Shown: positions 23,264 to 36,200 of the stretch, piece by piece | Layout of the letters: the number at the start of each line of letters is the position of its first letter | Position numbering within the stretch: the stretch's first letter is position 1 | Source: Warburgia ugandensis | Lineage: Eukaryota > Streptophyta > Magnoliopsida > Canellales > Canellaceae | Length of the DNA: 64,000 bases | NCBI GenBank assembly: GCA_035236585.1 | Contig: CP141137.1 | Location: 47,638,057 to 47,702,056, forward strand | Direction of reading: 5' to 3' | Program-made: the position numbers and the translations under genes | The notes under the pieces: generated by a model | What the model was told of the DNA's origin: nothing | What the model saw: only the letters and a program-made list of their open reading frames with translations | The model's database searches: none

Positions 23264-24101
23264 TTAGCTTAACTTGAGTGAAAGATCGAGCATCATAGGC
23301 TTCAGTAAATCATTTCTTGGAACTGGAACTGCAATGTCGGGACCGTGAAGTGTGTTGTGCTCTTTTTGCTTTACCTACTTACAATGGGGAGCTGGATGAG
23401 GATGCTGTTGTTGTATGCTTTCATACTTTTGCTTCTGGCAATACTGTGGCGCTGCATTCTGCTGTGTTGAAAGTGCATCGATGCATAGCTTAACATTTAA
23501 ATCGATGGGGGAAAAAGCAAGTTCACTAGTAAATGGATGGCCAACACTAATCTAAAACAAATTGAAGTGAAAATATAACTTATACCAGTTACACAAGCGC
23601 AGACCTTCGTAGCAGCTCCACCGAACACCATTCCTTCCAAGCAGCTTACCATCCTAAGTACTCAATCCTTCAACTGGTTATATTTGGATGCCCCTAGAAA
23701 CATTTAGAACTGGGCAATTCATAATGGATATACAGACTTAAGATTGGGGATAAGGATATTTATCTTAAGCGCAAGGTCCAGAAGATGCATCAGGTGCAAT
23801 AAATATGAAGACATTTTCATACAAAACAAGACAGCACCTAAAGATAAATGTAGAGAAGTTCATGCGACACAGTTGAAGGCACAAAAACCCAAACAATTTA
23901 GCTAATTTGATAAGTTCCAGAAGGACTAACACCTAAAATGGTTCCAACCATGCTGGGATCAGTGAAAACTTGCAGTTTACATTGTATAAGTTTTCTGGGA
24001 GACTTTTGAGAGCATCTGCCTTGCGTGTATCCATCTTTGGTTTTGGACTGAATTGTTTCCTTCCATCTTGGATTGGCTCTTAAAGCCTGCTTCTCTGCTT
24101 A
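23264..24101 (-). CDS. Candidate spliced gene fragment with EAR-like C terminus, unidentified
   Basis: I do not recognise this protein. Minus-strand segments join in phase. Exon A is 24101-23981 (SREAGFKSQSKMEGNNSVQ... to QKTYT), with acceptor CTGCAG and donor AT|GTAAAC. Exon C ends at 23383 and encodes HPFTSELAFSPIDLNVKLC... QQQHPHPAPH, with donor GTAAGT. Exon D is 23328-23264 and encodes VPRNDLLKPMMLDLSLKLS then a stop. The LDLSLKL ending resembles an EAR repression motif. A to C can join directly (acceptor TTAG, exon from 23546) or through a 61-base exon B (23653-23593). Weak points: the B-C intron would be 41 bases and the C-D intron 54 bases, shorter than normal for plants, and no start codon exon was found. 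It may be a gene remnant or chance. Confidence 0.3.
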
Positions 24102-27100
24102 CTGCAGAAATCAACAGTACAACATTTTACCATTCCCCCTATGAAACTGAAACCACGTAGAAAGTTAACGACCAACAGCACCGGAGACATGACTTCATAA
24201 CAAACTGATAAGAACCATAAATGCAGGCTTAATTCACCATAATCTTTAGCATAACTAAAACAGCGGATAGAAGACTAATACGCCAAGTTACTACCAAACA
24301 TGGTACTGCTATCAAAGCTTTTGGAGTTACTGATAAACCATATGATCAAATATAGTAAGCAGAAGAAAGGATGTTCTCATTATGAACAAAACTATCTAGG
24401 CGAACATGAATGATTCAAGAAAAGACTTCCTGGATGCTACTCAACGTCCTGGTTAAACATGCAGCAAGAGAAGTTGATAAATAACATCAAGGTGAGTGTT
24501 CATCTGCTTCCGGAAGAAATTAAATCAGAATCTCTATAGACTGCAGTACTTCTGGAACTCATCAAATTAGCTAAATTAAATGAGGGTACAGCATGGATGA
24601 AGAATCTAGCTACATGGATCTCTTTCTTTTGCTCCTGTGAAACTGAAATCTGTCGTAGCCACAATCAAGAACTATATGCCCTCCCATATCTAAGTCCTGC
24701 TAATGATCCTAGTGTAAGTAAGAAAACCCTCATAATAAAAAGAAAAATAGAGAAATTAACATCTGTTCATTAGATTTTCTATGAAAAAGAAAATCTTGAC
24801 AAATTACATAAGAGAGGAGAGGAAAAAAGAAAAGCCCACTGTTTTGGCAAGGCCCGCTAGGTTTGGATGGAGATAGGAAACAGAATAGCTATATTATAGA
24901 GAGGGAAAAGAAATGGACTTCAGTTGGATGCCATTTCTCATGCTTTAAAGTATGAGGAATGCTATTACATAAAAAAACCAAAAAGCAAACAAACAAATAA
25001 ATAAAAAGTATGACTAATACTAAATCAAAGCACTAGGACCCAAAGCGCTTTAAAATTTTGTGCCAAAGGGTCTATCTTTAGATGATCTACCTAGTTTATC
25101 TGATTTCCTATGATTTTTAATGTATCCTTAGACAAAAAATAATGCAGATTGGACAACTCTAACATTTGATAGACGGTTGACACTTTGCAAGTAATTGTCA
25201 ATGACCTAAAAACACGATTTTGTAAGTTGTCAAAATATCTTATTTTTTGTTTACATTACACCCAAAATAGTTGTCAAAATATCTTATTCTTTGTTTACAA
25301 TTAATTCAAAGTAGAACCAATTGAATAAATTATTTAGATCAAAGTGAACCCGTTGATACAATAACTTAGAGCGCTTTGAATCCAACCGCTTATAAGGGTT
25401 TTCTTTAGCTGTTCACTAATCGTTGCTTTCTTTTTTTTTTCTCTTGTTTTCCCCTTTTTTCTGTTGTTTTCCTTTCTTTTTTTTTATATCAATAAAACAA
25501 ACGTCAAAAAGCTTTCTTCCAAATAGGGAATGAGGCATACACAATCAAGCACAGGTATGACTTTTCTCTTTAGTCCCCAGCAGCTAGAGGAGGCTGGCGC
25601 AGCCGGCCTCTACCATGGATCCAGAATTTCCATACTGGAGGATGCAACCATCCGTCACTCCCGTGAGGTGGAAAATGGAGGGTCCCAAAATATTCAAAAT
25701 TATGTATAAATATTGGCTAAATAGAAAAGTACAATCACAGAACAGTTAGTCCAATCTGAGCATTCCTGTTCCACCTCCCCTGGATGGCATATCTCTTACC
25801 CAGGCTGCTGCCTGTTATATTTCTGGACAAAACCGTTAATAGGATTGGGAAAGCAAAGCCCACTTACAATTTTGTTTTGTGCCCAACCAAAGACGACTCC
25901 TGTAAACATGGAGCACTTGAAGACCCAGTAACAATTCACCTCTTGAACCTGAAAGCCACAAATCCTGGCAATAAAATCATCTGAAAAGGCCGGATGGCCA
26001 CTCATCCAGACAGGCACTGTAAAATGAACGATAACAATTAGCAGCAAACTAGCCATCGGTATCACTTTCCTCCAGAGGAAGATGTATAGGCAAGTCTCAC
26101 CCCTTATTTTTTGTTCATTAGTCACCCAAAAACAGCTCCAGATGGGTATAACTCTACGTGGCCCAGATTTATAGAGTTCCTTTGACAGTTACATGTTTTG
26201 AAATTCCCCTCCATTGAATAATCTTAGCCACTGTTATCTTGAAATGTAAAATGAACAGTCAAGAACTTCCAGCAGCAATAGCTAAGATAGAATTTCAGAT
26301 CATAGCACATCTAAAATAAGGATAACATATTGAACAAATTGAAACATCGTAGCCGTCCCTGCCATTTAGTCAGTCTAACGAATCAAAATAGAGGCAACTA
26401 TATCACTTCCCGAATATATAAATCCACCATCACAAACTGTTGAGACTTGCGTGCAGGATTTCTTCCAGAGTGGCATTTCCATGTTTCCACCGAAGAGTGG
26501 ATGACTTGAAAATACAATAATATATGTTTAACGAAAATCCATGGAGCAGCAGTACAGGATCATAGATCAGGCGAGTGAGCTATAGCAGAAACTGATTTTA
26601 ACTGCAAGAAGAATAATAATCACAAATCAACATAATATGCAACAAAACGGTAACCAAAATATACTCCAATTTACAATAAACCTCCAGCCAATACTAGAAA
26701 CGGCAGCTTTCAATTCTCGTTACTTCGTTTAAACTGCTCGAGGCCGGAGAATGTTTACAGTCAGCTGCTATAAAATGTTAAATACAATCCACAACCACGT
26801 AATGCATAGAGCCCATACGAATACCCAAATCTGTGCACTAATATGATTATACACCGTTCTGTTGGTGTATGCATCCACACGGAAATAATGTCTGCCATCA
26901 GGAACAGCGTTTCTCATAATAAACAATTCGGACCAGATTAGTGACAAGATCAATGCACTCAAGGAAAGAATCAGTTGATACAGCAAAGAGAGCTAATGGT
27001 GTCAGTTGAGTGAACAGCTAGCTATTACATGTAAATATCAAACAGAAGGAAAATAATGAAACACAGCAAATACTCCAAAAGAGAAAGGAATGCGGCAGCA

Positions 27101-27227
27101 ACCTGCCTAAAAGACAGTTCATACTCCTTTTCAGATGAAATACAAATATATCACAGAGCTCTTAACAGCAGACTGAAAAACAGATGCAGTCAAGACCCCA
27201 CTGCCAAGATCCATCAATAAAGGGTGG
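24102..27227. other. Stretch downstream of CRWN1-like gene; no supported gene
   Basis: It includes the probable 3' UTR of the CRWN1-like gene just below 27228. Two minus-strand open frames look non-random but match no family I know: 25796-26056 (ATG at 26056, hydrophobic start MASLLLIVIVHFTVPVW) and 26768-26986 (no ATG start, two hydrophobic stretches). A T-rich run lies at 25420-25490. Any of these might be upstream exons of the candidate at 23.3-24.1 kb. Confidence 0.4.
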
Positions 27228-30200
27228 TTATGTTGTAAAGAAATGCCACAACTTCCCTATCGACCGAGTATGTTTCTCAGATTCAGCTTCTTCATCCCCA
27301 CAGCCATCTTCACCTTCTTCAGTCTCGTATCCTTCTTCATATTCTGCCTCTTCCATCCCGTTTATATCCTCATCTCCACACTCCTCGACCTGGTTATCCT
27401 GCTCACTGAACTCCCTGTTCTCTACTAAGTTCGCACCAATATTGCCATCAGGCCCCACGTGGAGTTCCCTTGTTTCAAGCTGCCGTGAACAAAGAAAAGA
27501 ATCAAATGATGGCCTGATAAAACCATTCGGTTGAGAAAAAGCTAAAATTGTACTTGAAATGTAGATTAGGGGTGCCCCAAAAAAGAAAGAGGAAGCCTAG
27601 CAAGGCTGACATCTTGTAGACCAGGCTACGATTGTGCTTGAAATGTAGTCTCAGGGCAGAACTCACACAACAATAACATAAAAGTTTGATGACAAATTTC
27701 CAAAAATCACAGACCTAATTTAATGAGATCAATCATAAGGTGTATGGTCTGTAACATAAAATTTAATAAAGCAGTAAGGTGAAATAAACACAACAATATC
27801 AAAATAAATAAGCAGAAACACTCACTCCTACAATTTTCTGTGAAGAGTATTCCCCATGAACCTCCTCAATATTTTCCATAATTGTTTTCTGCGTCAGTTG
27901 TATATTTGCATCATTCTCACCAGAAACTCCAACCAACGATGGATCAGGGAGTTCAACATTAGGAGCCGCTCCTCCAGAGACACCCTCTGGCTGTCGATGA
28001 TTTTTTGCCTCAGTTCCAGCTGACTTATCAGCCAATGCTTGAGCAGACGCAGCTGTGCCCGCACTGCAGAACATTTAGATGCAACTTCAGATTGCTGACT
28101 AGAAGTTAAGGCACAAAAATGCAGATTGAAGAAAAACTAACTAGGAACCTACACAGTTGATCGTCTGAAGTTGTAACGCTTTCCTCCAGGAGCTTGGATC
28201 CCTTGAGCAATGGTTTGCTTCCGCTTCCGACGGCCACCTGTTGTCACACTATCAGAACGTGCTTCGCTGCCATCAGCCTCCAGCTCACTAGTTTTGCTTC
28301 TAGAAGCATAAGCATGTTGCCGTTTCCGTCCAGTTGTAGTTCTCCTATCTGAATGCAGAGAATCTGCCTGGCCTTCCTCGTTGATCTGTGAAAAAATTTT
28401 AGTTTTGCCGTCTAGCTGTTCAACCCTGTTCTCTTCCAAGTTCTCCCCTAGGATTCCCTTCGCATCTTCTATAACTTGCTTCACAGAGCGTGTGGTTCTA
28501 AGCTTAGCTTTCCTGGCAGACTTACGTCTGCTGTACTTTGGTGCCAGGGGCTGCGAGTCTTCCATGTTCTCAGGAGGTGCAGTATGAACTTCTGTAATAC
28601 CCCTAGCAGTTTCACTCCTTCCATCAATAGATGGAGTAGGTTCGCCTTCCATCTCTCTATTGCTGTTATCAGACTGTATTTCCTGGGCAATAAAAGAATC
28701 ACTTGCTAATTCAAATGAAGGTTCTAATTCGTCTACAGCTTCATCTAATCTATGTGATGCCTCCCCGCTATCCTCCTTGGCAAACAGTCCTAGTCCTGCT
28801 GATTGACCTTGGTTAGCATTCTCAGTTTTCTTTCCTGGGGAGAAGCTAAATATCTTTGAAGTGCATTTCCTGAGCCAAGACAAGCGACCACCTGAATTGG
28901 CGCCCATTCCACCTGGTGGAGAAATTTCTACTTTTGGCTGTTCATAAGCAGCCAGACCACCTTCCGTACTTTCCTTTAAGTAGCCTTCAGCCAGGCTTGG
29001 CAAAAGAATAGCTCCGGCATCCTCAATTTCAGGTAACAGTTGGAAATCTGGAAGCACCAGTTCTCCACAACTCCTGCAACTCTTGTTCTGTTCAAGAAGA
29101 GCAACAAATTGTCCTCTCTCCCTAATTAACTCTTCCCTTTGATTCTTCAGGCTCCTGCTAATAGTATCAAGTTTGTCAATATCCTCCCGTATATTGAGGC
29201 GGTTCCTATCAAGATCTTTTCTGCTGACAGAAATTTTCTGCATGTCCTTTTCAATCCTCTGTCTTTCTAGCTTCATTTCTTCCATTTTCCTCTCAGCTCG
29301 CTCCCTTAGAGAGTTAATATGATTCATTTCTTGGTCCCTATATTCTTCGAACTTCCATCTTTCTTCTTGGAGCTGCTTCTCCAATTCCTCTTCTTTGCTC
29401 TGCATTTCAGCATCAAGTGCACGCTTATGGACATCAACATCACGATGCATATCTTCACGATCTCTTTCAGTTTTTTCAACCATCTCAGCCCGCTCATGCT
29501 CCATGGTAGCCCGAAATGCATTTTTCTCAAGCATAATAGACTCTCTTTCCTTTTCTATTTGTGCCTCCAATGCAACCTTCTCACGTTTCAGTCGTACCTC
29601 TTCATCTTCTTTCCATCTTGCCAGCTTTTCTTTCTCATGATTGACCTGATTCAGCTCTTTTTCAATCTCAACTTTTCTTTCATCCAGCACCTCCCAATCT
29701 CTCTCCAATTTCTCCCTTTGTTGCTTCAGATCCTCTATTTCTTTTCTGAGCGAATCCTTTAGAACTCCATAGTAATTAATTTCCTGTTCCCATTCTGATT
29801 GCAGACGGAGATAGTCTCTGCGTTCATCCTCAGTTATTTTAAGATTTTCCTGCCCTCTAAGAATGCATAATTCTTGTTCTTTCATTGCAGACAAACTTTT
29901 ATCAAGTTCGCCCTTGAGATTTAACACCTCCTGTTTATCAGCCTCTACCTGCTTTTTCTCCATCACCAAGGCCTTCTCTTCAACTTTGATAGACTTCTCC
30001 TTCTCCTTCAAACCTTTCAACTTTGATTCATATTCCTTCTCTTTCTCCTTCAATTTTTCAGTCCTCTTTTCTAAAGCCTGCTCTCTCTTCACAAGCTTGT
30101 CCTCCCTGCATTCGACTTCATCTTCCTTTTGTTTGACCTCACGCAGCTTGCTTCTAAATTCCTCATCAAGGGAACTTCTTTTCTGGTCCATTTCCACTTC

Positions 30201-33200
30201 AAAATCATCTTTTGCCTTCTGGAGTTCAGCTTTACGCTCATGAACAAGTTTCTCAATCTCCATCTACAAGAAACCAACAAAAGGTTAGATGATTGGGAAG
30301 TATCATATAGCTTACTCATGTTACAAGGCCTCATTTCAAGAAATGCAAAGGAAATTACTGTTGGCAGTTAGAAATCCAAATGCAAAAATTCGAATTCATT
30401 AAAAGTGGTTACATTAGTAGAAGCAACCAAACCTGCCAAAACTTAAAACGGAGCCATTCATCAATGCTATTAAGCTACATCAGAGTCAGGTGACAAAAAT
30501 AAGTTTCCCAAGTTGGTTGATGCTGTTTCATTCACTTAGGGGCTTAGAAGCAGAACCGAAAAGCACTGCAGTTTTACCAACAAGGTATTCATGCTAGGAT
30601 TCCTCCTATGCCTTTTCTTCCAAATACGCAGACAAGATGCTATCAGGCCCCACAACTACAGCAAGTACTGACATCAGAATAATTGATAGAATCACTATTA
30701 TTCTGCCAACTCTTAGCCACCATGTAGTAATAATAATAAAAACATATTTAAAAAACACAAATAAAAAGCACACAAGAAATCTAAAGTAAATTTATGAATT
30801 AGGACTCACATTTTCTCTTTCAATGAGCTTCTGCTCCAGTGCAAGCAATTCCTGCTCTTTATTCCCTAGGTTCCTCTTCTTAATTTCAGCTTCCTGCACC
30901 GATAATATGAACATGAATACAAAAAATATCTTGTATGATGATCAGCACACAAATTAACAAACTATATACATACATTCAAGGACTAGATGGTTGGGTATGG
31001 AAACACTACAATAACACAATAACCCAAAACACTATCCCTGAATGATGCTATGCCTACAGTCAGTTAGCACTGTTCTATCATCAACTTTCTGAGGCATCGA
31101 TTTTCCACACCAGAGTAATAGGGTTTAGGATCAGCAACGCACTTTTCATTTTTTTGGGTACTTGGCCTATCTAATATTCAACTATGATAATAAGTGGTTG
31201 GGATTGTTACATATCTGGCTCGCATTTCCTCCCTGCACCATATAACACATAACCAAAATCTAACTCACCTCCTCTCTAGCAACTAATGCAGGTAGTCTTG
31301 CACTTATATCTACTTCTCGTTCATTCAATTTTAAATTAGTGATCTCAATCATCTTTTGAATTTCTTCAAGGTCCCTTTCTTTCTGAATAAGAATCCTATC
31401 CTTCTCATTTGCCCTCTCCTCTCTCTGGTTAAGAAGGGCTTGGCTCTCAAGAAGCCTCTGCTGACCCTCCTGCAGTCGCTTCTCCCAATCTCGAGACACT
31501 TCTCTGTCTTTTGAAACAGCAGTCTCATGAGCACTTTTCCTGAAATAAATAATTACATCTATAATCACTGCCAGGGAACATGAATAAATTTAAACTTGCA
31601 ATTAGAATTTGAAACTTGACGACCCCTATCAGGATAAGGTCTTGATGATGAATTACAATTTGTAACTTCACATACATACAATGGAATGTTAAGAAAAATC
31701 AAAATCTGAGAACAAGGGTAGAAACAAGGTAAAACATACTCGGCATTTAAGGAAAGCCACTCCCTACGAAATTCTCTCTCTCGAGCCTCCACATCTTCTT
31801 GTTTCCTTTCAACCTCTGCACTTTTTCGATTGGCTTCTGCTAGCTTGGCATCAGCAGATCGCAGCTTTACTTCTACCTCCAAAGATTTTTCTTCAATACT
31901 ATCAACCAATGCTTGAGCATCAGCCACCTTCCTATCAGAAGCAAGCTTGTTTTCAGCCAACTCAGCACGCATCTCACCCAGAGCCTTTTCAAGCTGCAGC
32001 ACTCAAAAATATAAAACATTAGGAAACTGCAACGCAATGTAACTTGGTTCAGACAATGAAGAACCCATCAGAAAAGCATACACGAGATAAATGACTGAAC
32101 AGCTTACTCTCTGATCAGCACCATAAAGGATATAAAGGTGTCAGATTGTAGAAAAGTAGCTGCTCAAGATATGGCTAGAAATGAAAATTTTCTATAGAAT
32201 TAGGCATTGGTAGCACAAATGCAAGCCGGAGATTTATAATGATTTTTCTCCTCTTAAACAAATAAGCAGAAACCAAAATATCTCACTTATCCCTACTTAG
32301 ACAAGAAACTAGGAGAGAAAACATAAAAGAAAATTAACAAAAGGAAAGGACAATAATGTCCTTGCTGCACAAAAGTGATCTATTGCACTGTTGATCCAGA
32401 CTACAAATAAATATACGTGTATATATACATATATGTATAAGCATCTGACAGTTGATTTGGCCATATCACACCCAAAAAAGTGTAACAATCCACCTGGACA
32501 CATGTGACTTGTGACTCCAAAACTCAAGCAAAAGGAGATCCAGCAAAACATTTTAATTTTACCATCCTATGGATAAGGGCAAGCTCCAAAGTCAAAAGGA
32601 AATGAATTCTCCCATTTCTTTAAGGTGAAACATATAATTAGGCTACTGATACTCGTGCACTAGTACTATACCTTGAAACTAATATTTAGAGGATCCAAAA
32701 TAGATTACCATACAAAATGATTATCAGCATAGTAGCACACACTCACACATTTACACTTCCTTTTCTTCAAGATACTACCGGTACTCATGCACTAGAAGTA
32801 TATCTTGAAAATAACACTTTAGAGGATCCAAAATAGTACTATATATGTGTATGTGCGCATCTTTTAGTTTGAAAGGGGCATCGCCCTTTTCTCTTGAGAA
32901 GCTCCCAAAGCAAGATTATTACTTAACTTTTGAAACACCTCACTCAACCCTTGATTGCTTAGGCAAGGAAACAAATAGTGCCATAAGTCCTGAAAAGGAG
33001 AAATACATGACCAACACAAATCTCACCCAACATTGCTGGTGTCATAAACCAACTACACAAGATTATTATTTGAACTAGGAAACACCATGATCCAGCATTA
33101 CTTCTCAGGAGAGAAACCTACGGAAGACTAAGTCAAAATGACCTAAAGCAAAGAATGTCTGATTCTGACTTTAACCTATCCATTAGGCTCTCAAATTCCC

Positions 33201-36200
33201 AAAATGTCATGATTATTTAAGTTTGTAAAAAAGGCAAATCTAATAGAATCAATGTTCTATTAGATTTTCCTTTAAGCTGTCCATGATTATTATTTGAACT
33301 AGGAAACACCATGATCCAGCATTACTTCTCAGGAGAGAAACCTAAGGAAGACCAAGTCAAAATGACCTAAAGCAAAGAATGTCTGATTCTGACTTTAACC
33401 TATCCATTAAGCTCTCAAATTCCCAAAATGTCATGATTATTTAAGTTTGCAAAACAGGCAAATCTAATAGAATTAATGTTCTACAATTATGGAAAACAAA
33501 TAGTAAACACATTATACTAAGATAAAAAAAAATTCAAGTAATCTACATTATGTAAAAGTGATCGACCTTTCAGAAACAAAGGAAAGTAAACCATACGATG
33601 ACAGAGAGGTAAATAAAGTATATCATACATCCAAAACACATTGCTTCTCCACGCCAAGGGCCTTTCTCAAGTTTTCCTCGCGGTTTCCTACTTCATCCAT
33701 GGCAATCAAATGTGCAGCTTGTTCTCGTTTCAAGGTCTCCTGTGCTTCGGCCAATGCTTGCCTTAGTTCGTCATGCTTGGAAACCCATTCCTTCTTCTCA
33801 ATCAAGAGAAGCCCCATATTATATTGGTATTCATAAAGCTGCACCATAAAATCAGACAGTTATAAAATGAACCACTTATTTTCAAATCACAGAGCAAATT
33901 TTACATTGGAAGAACAACTGAAAGAAGTCAAGAACAGAACTAAAACATCTTACTCCAAGCAAGTATATGCTAGATCAAGAATAACATTTGACATATTGAA
34001 TCACACCAAAATGGAAGTTTCTCAAAAAAGTATAAGCAGAACTGCATGGATGATACATTAGACTAGGGCTTTATAAATGTCATATCTCCATTATGAAATG
34101 CACATGTATGAGGAGGCAACAGACAAATAAATTTATAATGAAAGCACCCGTTATCATTGATATAGCAACCATATAAGCAGGAATCTTTGCACCAGCATCC
34201 CATGTCTTTACCAAAAACCTATTCTTCAATTTACTCTTTCCAGTAAATTACAACCTCTTCAGAAAAGACTAATAACCAAGAAGTATTCCCAAAAGATCAC
34301 TTTCAATACTTAGGATCGATAATTTATACGTTTGAGAAATTAAGAGAGATGTTACCTAAAGAATTCAGGTGAGTCAGAACCAATGGTGATGTGCTTCTAG
34401 ACTTCTCTATGATAGGTGTTAAGTGTTCAATTTTGGCTAAAATACTCTTAAATTAGCATTTAATTAAATCATTTAACTGATCAATTTTGCAAATTTAGAT
34501 TAATTATTGATTTAGATTTAATTGATCATCCAACAATTCATTTGCAAAATTTAACAGTCAAATAATTATCAGAGCTAATCAGATGTGTGATGCATGGTTT
34601 ACATGGTTCTAATTTAGTCTTATATTTTGCAGATCAACCGAATTGAGAAGTGGATAGCTCATATCAAATTTCACGATGCCAGATCATCCTAAAGAGTACT
34701 AAAGACAGATGGTATAGTTTCCTAAAGGAGAATGGGTTCTAATTGGAGAGAAAAAATTCATGAAGCTGCATAATAAAAAGGGGAGAAGAGTTGGAACCCA
34801 AAATAGAAGCTTAAATCCATAGAGGGAAGGAGGATACATAATTAGGAATGGAAGATCAAAAAGAAAAAGGAAACAGAGAGGGGGAGTTTCACTATAAATA
34901 CATAGAAGGAAAACCACTCCCGTCATCCATCTGTTCTTCACCCCCTATTCACCGTAGGAGGACACCGGCTTTAGTAATACAATGAGACTGCTCATAGCAG
35001 CACACCATGGTTTTCTCCTAGAAAAGCTCCTCTCTCTCTCTCAGACCCGAACCTCACACAGCAGAGAGGACCTGAAAAATCCATTCCTATCCCTGCATTC
35101 TGCACTGTAGGACAGCCGTAGGCACCATCTCCTTCTCCTTCAGCAGCTCCTGTCTTCTTCTCCCTCAAGTCATCTTCTCTATAGCTAAAACCAAAGCCAG
35201 CTCCCCCATCTTCCTCCCTTTCTTATGAGTTAATCTCCCTATCTCTCCACATCTCTCCCAGATTCTTCCTTTATGTAGGAAAATGACCTGCACCTTTCCC
35301 TCATCTCCTTCATTTATCATCATTCTCAGCATCTTCTCCATTCCCTGCTCTTCCAACCCCTATTTTTAACCGTATTTTTCACGGTTTTTCCCACCACATT
35401 TTTCTCTTGTTATTCACAGATTTTCCTCTAAAAGACCTTCTTTTTACAAACTTCTATTGATTCACCCAAATCCCAAATCGGGTTCTTCCTCAAAATCTAC
35501 TCTTTCCCTGCATTTTCCCCTCTCCCACTCATCATCTTCTTCTCCGTGCGTCTCCTATGTTTCTCTTCTACAGGTTGAATCAGAAGAAGAAATTTTTCTG
35601 TAAAATTCTAGTTTTGCCCTTTAATTTCAGTATTAATTCCTTTCATATCCTACTTTTGTCTTTTTCTTTATTTCATCTTATTCTTATCTAAGGTTGGTCC
35701 TATCCAGGTTATGTTTTGTTCTCGAATTAGCCTAGGAAGAAAACAATGCAACTCTGTTTGATTAAAGCCTAACCGAACCAACAGTTTAGATTTAACCAAT
35801 AGGTTAACTTAATTTCTTACTCTTTTTTTAATCAGATTTCAAATCAATTCTTAGATCTTGTTTGTAAGATAATTCCTAGCTGATCCATCAGTCCTAATCT
35901 TCAATCTGAAATTCAGAAATTCGATCTAAGCCGTCCAAAACCAAAAATCTTTCATTAGTCTAGATCATCAAAATTTTGAAAAATCTGAACAATCCAGCTG
36001 TTGAATCCTTAATCAAATATACAAGTGAGAGATTGATAAAGTCCAATTGACTCTGATGAGACAATATTTGAAGAAATTTGCCATAATCAAGCTAGGAAAG
36101 TGGATTTTATTTGTTATTAAGTTTACTTTTGTCTTTTTCAACTTGGAATTGTGTAATTTTCATTAGTTAAACAAATCTAAGCTTACAACTCATTATTTAA

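Noticed and set aside
27184..27534. 116-codon plus-strand Ser/Pro-rich frame
   Set aside because: Antisense to the acidic last exon of the CRWN1-like gene.
29319..29762. 147-codon plus-strand frame inside the CRWN1-like gene
   Set aside because: It is the antisense shadow of the coiled-coil exon; Glu/Lys-rich codons read backwards give Phe/Leu/Ser-rich frames. No independent signals.
29863..30243. Ser/Phe-rich 126-codon plus-strand frame
   Set aside because: Also antisense to exon 6 of the CRWN1-like gene.
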